From contig JAQWSU010000002.1 in NCBI GenBank assembly GCA_029243025.1, positions 1-64,000 on the forward strand: a stretch of DNA of 64,000 nt, read 5' to 3'. Below, piece by piece: positions 60,049-64,000 of this stretch; positions within the stretch are counted from its first letter, which is position 1; the number at the start of each line of letters is the position of its first letter. The notes under the pieces are model-generated. The model ran no database searches and had not been told where the DNA came from. It saw only the letters and a program-made list of their open reading frames with translations. Source of the stretch: Pirellulaceae bacterium. Lineage in GTDB: Bacteria; Planctomycetota; Planctomycetia; Pirellulales; Pirellulaceae. The position numbers and the translations under genes were made by a program.

Positions 60049-60755
60049 ACTCGCTTGTGTTGATTCACGGTTTCCTCGGATCGCCTGCCGACTGGGGGGA
60101 GGTGCAAAGTTCTTTGTCGTGCGTTTCGGATTCGATCACGATTCCATCTGCCAACTGCTGGCAATCCGGGATCGAGGCGATTTGTCGGGATTTACCTCCG
60201 GATTGTGTGATCGTTGGATACAGCATGGGCGCTCGCGTCGCACTTGGCTGCGCGCTCGCGGATTCTGAGCGGAAGATTCGTGCTGCCGTCTTCGTTTCCG
60301 GAAATCCTGGATTAGCAGGGAAGTTTCGAGAAAATCGCTGGCAGAAAGATTTGGAAGTATGTGAGATGTTGGCACGTGGCCCGATTGATGAGTTTTTGCG
60401 GCGGTGGTACCGGCAAACCGTTTTTCAGCCACGAAATGCAGCGGAAATCAATTCGCTTGTTGCTCAAAAGGTGAATTTGGATCGCCAACGCCAAATCGAG
60501 CTAATGCGAACCTATTCGGTGGCCAAGCAGCCAAACTATTGGGCTGGGCTTTCTGAGCTAAAAATCCCCGTAGCTGTGGTTGCCGGCGAGCTTGATGACA
60601 AATACGTTGACATCAGTCGGCAGATGGTTGAACGAATCCCCAAGGCTGAGTTGCATCTTGCCGCGAATTGCGGACACATCGTGCATCGAGAACGACCTAT
60701 GTGGTTCGTTTCGATGTTGGAACAATTTGTCACCCGTTTACCAGAGGAGAGTTGA
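60045..60755 (+). CDS. menH: SHCHC synthase (alpha/beta hydrolase MenH)
   Basis: 236 aa. It eliminates pyruvate from SEPHCHC to give SHCHC. The alpha/beta-hydrolase fold has [14 protein letters not shown] at the oxyanion loop, the nucleophile elbow [10 protein letters not shown] with Ser60, Asp in VAGELDDKY, and His in NCGHIVHRE. The start overlaps the menD stop by ATGA. MenB follows after 4 bases. MenH homologues are easily confused with other hydrolases; the position in the operon settles it. Confidence 0.94.
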   Translation: MNSLVLIHGFLGSPADWGEVQSSLSCVSDSITIPSANCWQSGIEAICRDLPPDCVIVGYSMGARVALGCALADSERKIRAAVFVSGNPGLAGKFRENRWQKDLEVCEMLARGPIDEFLRRWYRQTVFQPRNAAEINSLVAQKVNLDRQRQIELMRTYSVAKQPNYWAGLSELKIPVAVVAGELDDKYVDISRQMVERIPKAELHLAANCGHIVHRERPMWFVSMLEQFVTRLPEES

Positions 60756-60759
60756 CCGG

Positions 60760-61581
60760 ATGAGTGGAATTGCCTGGGAGACCATCAAGGAATTCACCGA
60801 TATTCGTTATGAGCGTTTTGATGGGATCGCAAAAATTACGATCAATCGACCGGAAGTACGAAATGCCTTTCGGCCATTAACGGTGAACGAAATGCGAACG
60901 GCACTTCAGGATGCGCGACAGGACGCATCGGTCGGTGTGATTATTCTAACGGGTGAAGGTGAGAAAGCTTTTTGTTCTGGCGGAGATCAGAAAATACGCG
61001 GGGAAGCAGGTTACAAGGACGAGTCTGGTACCGAACATCTAAACGTTCTTGATTTCCAACGAGAAATTCGTAGCTGTCCCAAACCTGTGATTGCCATGGT
61101 GGCCGGCTATTCGATTGGTGGTGGCCATGTTCTCCACGTGGTGTGTGATTTGACGATTGCCGCCGACAACGCGATTTTCGGTCAGACCGGACCCAAAGTT
61201 GGCAGCTTTGACGGTGGATATGGGGCCAGTTACTTATCGCGAATTGTCGGTCAAAAAAAGGCACGCGAGATTTGGTTTCTTTGTCGGCAATACAACGCCC
61301 AGCAGGCGCTCGACATGGGATTGGTCAACACTGTGGTGCCGTATGCTGAACTCGAGAAGGAAACGGTTAGCTGGTGTCGCGAGATTCTCTCAAAATCGCC
61401 CGTAGCATTGCGTTGCTTAAAGGCGAGTTTGAACGCGGACTGTGATGGCCAAGCGGGTTTGCAGGAGTTAGCCGGCAACGCGACCATGTTGTTTTACATG
61501 ACGGAAGAGGGGCAAGAGGGACGCAATGCATTCGTAGAAAAGCGACCTCCTAATTTTTCGCAGTATCCGAAACGCGGCTAG
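60760..61581 (+). CDS. menB: 1,4-dihydroxy-2-naphthoyl-CoA synthase
   Basis: 273 aa, exactly the usual MenB length, from the ATG at 60760 with GAGGAG upstream; an open frame to 60580 inside menH is spurious. It is a crotonase-fold enzyme that closes o-succinylbenzoyl-CoA to DHNA-CoA. Motifs: [20 protein letters not shown], the oxyanion region [55 protein letters not shown] and [18 protein letters not shown]. It lies 4 bases after menH. Confidence 0.97.
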   Translation: MSGIAWETIKEFTDIRYERFDGIAKITINRPEVRNAFRPLTVNEMRTALQDARQDASVGVIILTGEGEKAFCSGGDQKIRGEAGYKDESGTEHLNVLDFQREIRSCPKPVIAMVAGYSIGGGHVLHVVCDLTIAADNAIFGQTGPKVGSFDGGYGASYLSRIVGQKKAREIWFLCRQYNAQQALDMGLVNTVVPYAELEKETVSWCREILSKSPVALRCLKASLNADCDGQAGLQELAGNATMLFYMTEEGQEGRNAFVEKRPPNFSQYPKRG

Positions 61582-61611
61582 TCGGTCCCCCGCAAGGAAG
61601 GTAGGTTCCTG

Positions 61612-62487
61612 ATGTTTCGTGTCTGGTTGCAAGCGGCGCGTCCCAAGACATTGCTGGCGAGTGTTTGTCCGGTAATGATTGGAGTCGCGCTGGCCTACCG
61701 TGATCACCTGTTTCATCTGCCGTCGGCTGTTGCGGCCTTAGTGGGTGCTTTATCGATCCAGATTGGTACAAACTTCTGCAATGATTATTGTGACTTCATG
61801 CAGGGGGCAGATACTGAGGATCGAAAAGGGCCGACGCGGGCGGTGCAAGCCGGTTTGGCGACGCCACGACAAATGTTGGTCGCGACGGTGCTCTCTTTCT
61901 TGATCACCGTCTTGATCTGCATTTACTTGGTTTATCGAGCAGGCTGGCCATTCGCTGTGATCGGAGGTCTCAGTATTCTGTTTGGCGTGCTTTACACGGC
62001 CAGCCGATATTCGTTGGCCTATTTGGGACTTGGGGACCTGTTCGTGCTGGTTTTCTTTGGTCCCGTGGCAGTGGCTGGAACCTACTACGTGCAATCGCTC
62101 CAATTCGCACCGTCAACCGTGATTGCTGGCCTTGCCCCGGGATTCATCTCAGTGGCTATATTGGTGGTCAATAACTTGCGCGACGTTGACGAGGACCGTT
62201 CTGCAAACAAGCGAACACTTGCCGTGCGATTTGGCCTGACCTTTGCTCGAGTTGAGTACCTGATCTGCATTTTGGCAGCTGCTGCGGTTCCCGTTGGTTT
62301 GTGGCAACTTGGCGATTTACCGGTTGGTGTCTTGATCGCTTCCCTCATGCTTGCCCCCGGTGTGGGGATGGCTCGCCGTCTTGGTGACCTGCAGGGCTCG
62401 AAGCTCAATCCGTTCTTAGGAAGAACAGCGGCGCTTTTGCTCGGCTACACCTTGATCTTTTGCTTAGGATGTGTGTTTGTGTGGTAG
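61612..62487 (+). CDS. menA: 1,4-dihydroxy-2-naphthoate polyprenyltransferase
   Basis: 291 aa, a UbiA-family integral membrane enzyme that attaches the isoprenoid tail to DHNA. About nine helices are visible. The first Asp-rich motif is NFCNDYCDFMQGADTEDRKG, followed by RAVQAGLATPRQM; the second is NNLRDVDEDRSANKRTLAVR. The N-terminus WLQAARPKTLLASVCPV is typical of MenA. GGAAGGTAGG lies just before the ATG. Its end overlaps the start of menC by up to 19 bases. Confidence 0.95.
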   Translation: MFRVWLQAARPKTLLASVCPVMIGVALAYRDHLFHLPSAVAALVGALSIQIGTNFCNDYCDFMQGADTEDRKGPTRAVQAGLATPRQMLVATVLSFLITVLICIYLVYRAGWPFAVIGGLSILFGVLYTASRYSLAYLGLGDLFVLVFFGPVAVAGTYYVQSLQFAPSTVIAGLAPGFISVAILVVNNLRDVDEDRSANKRTLAVRFGLTFARVEYLICILAAAAVPVGLWQLGDLPVGVLIASLMLAPGVGMARRLGDLQGSKLNPFLGRTAALLLGYTLIFCLGCVFVW

Positions 62488-63416
62488 GGTTCCGATTTTA
62501 TCGTTATTGCATACCGCTTGCCAAACCTTTGCGGCTGCACGGAGAAGACGTGACAACGCGCGCCGGGATTCTGGTGCACTCGGAAGTCACGAATGGCTGG
62601 GGTGACGCCTCACCCTTGCCCGGTTTTAGTGTTGAAACGTTTGACGATGTGTTGAAGGCCCTTCCGGGCTCTGAGCTGGAATTTCCGCCCAGCCTTCGCT
62701 TTGCTATCGATAGCGCAAACAACCAGCCAATAATAGAAACGGATCGGGTGGTGCCCGTCAATGCGTTGTTGATGGGTGATTGGGACAGCGTGCTCAGCCA
62801 GGCAGAGGCTGCTGCACAAGCCGACTATCGATCCGTGAAGCTGAAAGTTGGGCGACAATCTGAATTGATCTCTGACATTGAACTCGTCAAAACAGTCGAT
62901 CGGATTCTGCGACCAGACCAAACACTGCGGTTAGATGCGAATCGTGCCTGGCGGCTTGAACAGGCTGTGGAATTCGCCAATGCAGTTCGCGATCTAAATA
63001 TCGAGTACATCGAAGAACCTACCGAGTTCAGCAACGATTTGGAAAGTTTTTTCGCTGCGACGGAAATGCCATACGCGTTGGACGAAACACTTCTGGAACA
63101 GCGTGACCTGCTGCGTTACGAGAATGCTGCGGCACTGATTGTCAAACCCACCTTGCTTGGAGGCGTTAAGATGATTCGTTCGTTGCTGAATTGGGGCCTG
63201 CCTCTCACTTTTAGTTCATGTTTTGAAAGTGGGGTGGGTATTCTCAATGTGGCCCGCTGGGCCGCCGACTACGCTCCCCATACGCCTGCCGGATTGGATA
63301 CCTATCACTGGTTGCAAAATGATTTGCTCGCAGATTCGTTGGACATGTCAGGCGGGCAATTGTCGCTCACTGCTACGAAGGTCGACCTCAACAGAATTGA
63401 GGAAGTGGTCCTGTGA
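62469..63416 (+). CDS. menC: o-succinylbenzoate synthase
   Basis: About 315 aa. It dehydrates SHCHC to o-succinylbenzoate within the enolase superfamily. Motifs: FYRYCIPLAKPLRL, GWGDASPLPGFSVET, the KxK catalytic pair in YRSVKLKVGR, metal ligands in LRLDANRAW (Asp), IEYIEEPTE (Glu) and YALDETLLE (Asp), and IVKPTLLGG with the second catalytic Lys. The start is uncertain: TTG 62460, ATG 62469 or GTG 62481, all overlapping menA. The stop overlaps menE by 4 bases (GTGA). Confidence 0.93.
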   Translation: MCVCVVGFRFYRYCIPLAKPLRLHGEDVTTRAGILVHSEVTNGWGDASPLPGFSVETFDDVLKALPGSELEFPPSLRFAIDSANNQPIIETDRVVPVNALLMGDWDSVLSQAEAAAQADYRSVKLKVGRQSELISDIELVKTVDRILRPDQTLRLDANRAWRLEQAVEFANAVRDLNIEYIEEPTEFSNDLESFFAATEMPYALDETLLEQRDLLRYENAAALIVKPTLLGGVKMIRSLLNWGLPLTFSSCFESGVGILNVARWAADYAPHTPAGLDTYHWLQNDLLADSLDMSGGQLSLTATKVDLNRIEEVVL

Positions 63417-64000
63417 CGCGTCTTCCCTGCCCTGTCAGCCTTGCGGCCCGTCGATTTACTACTCGAATCGCCGTTCAGACGTCCACGGGTGGAAAGTCGT
63501 TCCTTGAACTCGATCGGGATGTCACGCTGGCACGTCAGCAATTTGTCGAATTGGGGATCACTGCCGGTGAACGTGTCGTGATCCAAGCCGAAAATTCTTA
63601 TCGGTTGATATGTGCCGTTTGGGCCTTGTTCCGAATACGGGCGGTCACCTGTCTGATCAATCCACGTTGGCCGGAACTTGCCGTCGAAAATGCAACCAAA
63701 TCTGTCGATGCAAAATTCGTTTTTTCGGAATTGAAAACCCCGACCTCCGATTTGTCGACGCCAGACGCAGCGATGATTGGAAATGAGGAACTGAGTCGTG
63801 CCACGGTGGACGATCGGGTGTTTGCCACGATTGTGTTTAGCTCTGGCAGCACGGGAAGTCCGAAGGCGATCGTCCACGATCTGAAGGCCCATTTGGCGAA
63901 TGCCGAGGGAGCCAATGAAAATCTTCCCTTAGTGCCCGGGAATCGATGGCTTTTATCGTTACCTCTTTGTCACGTTGCCGGCTACGGAATCTTGTTTCGT
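63413..64000 (+). CDS. menE: o-succinylbenzoate-CoA ligase, 3'-truncated by window edge
   Basis: The first 196 codons are present and open to the right edge. The start is a GTG at 63413 overlapping the menC stop (GTGA). The frame reads VTRLPCPVSLAARRFTTRIA, then an acyl-adenylate-forming enzyme N-domain: ITAGERVVIQAENS, AVWALFRIRAVTCLINPRWP, and the phosphate loop VFSSGSTGSPKAI (SSGSTGSPKA at 143-152). SLPLCHVAGYGI begins the next conserved segment. It activates o-succinylbenzoate with ATP and CoA for MenB. The assignment rests on the AMP-binding motif plus operon context. Confidence 0.92.
   Translation, partial: MTRLPCPVSLAARRFTTRIAVQTSTGGKSFLELDRDVTLARQQFVELGITAGERVVIQAENSYRLICAVWALFRIRAVTCLINPRWPELAVENATKSVDAKFVFSELKTPTSDLSTPDAAMIGNEELSRATVDDRVFATIVFSSGSTGSPKAIVHDLKAHLANAEGANENLPLVPGNRWLLSLPLCHVAGYGILFR

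Overview
The window comes from a planctomycete, probably the Pirellulales/Pirellulaceae. The evidence is a DUF1559-type protein with a cytoplasmic zinc ribbon, a YWTD propeller protein ending in the EF-hand (dockerin-like) plus PEP-CTERM tail common in that group, a RoxA-like dihaem cytochrome, a protein-kinase-like membrane protein, and many secreted or membrane proteins of unknown function scattered among housekeeping genes. I saw no rRNA, tRNA, CRISPR array, insertion sequence, phage gene or replication origin. Most genes are single or in short operons, and many have weak Shine-Dalgarno sequences.

Layout. 1-12.6 kb: the 3' part of a repeat-bearing DUF11 surface protein; an aminotransferase convergent with clpX across a shared terminator; a SHOCT-like miniprotein; a DUF1559 protein; a secreted two-half Ig-like protein; holA; a leftward pyrB-pyrC' pair in which the dihydroorotase-like partner has lost its metal ligands; and a diguanylate cyclase. 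12.8-19.4 kb: a lipoprotein, a tandem ABC-2 permease, argG, larB, ribF and a DHH phosphoesterase. 19.5-25 kb: a Rieske protein and a cytochrome b fused to a dihaem cytochrome c (a quinol-oxidising complex), a zinc-ribbon membrane protein, a HAD phosphatase and a membrane-anchored HtrA-like protease. 25.6-28.7 kb: a leftward three-gene operon encoding a bitopic protein, a CpsD-like ATPase and an ExeA-like ATPase. 29-35.6 kb: metH, a dihaem cytochrome and thiC. 35.7-40.8 kb: two large leftward membrane proteins, a predicted pseudokinase and a zinc-ribbon/STN-like protein. 41-55 kb: threonine aldolase, hisD-hisC-hisB, a PPi-type phosphofructokinase, an M24 peptidase with accB-accC, a thioredoxin-TPR protein, a TIM-barrel protein, the YWTD/PEP-CTERM protein and glycyl-tRNA synthetase. 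55.1-64 kb: comB, then divergently the menaquinone operon menG-menF-menD-menH-menB-menA-menC-menE, the last cut by the window edge.

How the genes fit together. The men operon encodes the o-succinylbenzoate route from chorismate to menaquinone except the DHNA-CoA thioesterase. Menaquinol is the expected substrate of the Rieske/cytochrome b-c complex at 19.5-22 kb. The ExeA-like plus CpsD-like pair resembles ATPases known from exosortase/exopolysaccharide loci, and a PEP-CTERM protein that such a system would process is encoded at 52 kb, but no exosortase is visible here.

The points most worth following up are the catalytically dead dihydroorotase paired with ATCase, the pseudokinase/STN membrane pair, the three-gene operon whose CpsD-like ATPase has Arg for the Walker A Lys, and the cytochrome b-c fusion. 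All assignments rest on reading motifs by eye; no database search was possible.
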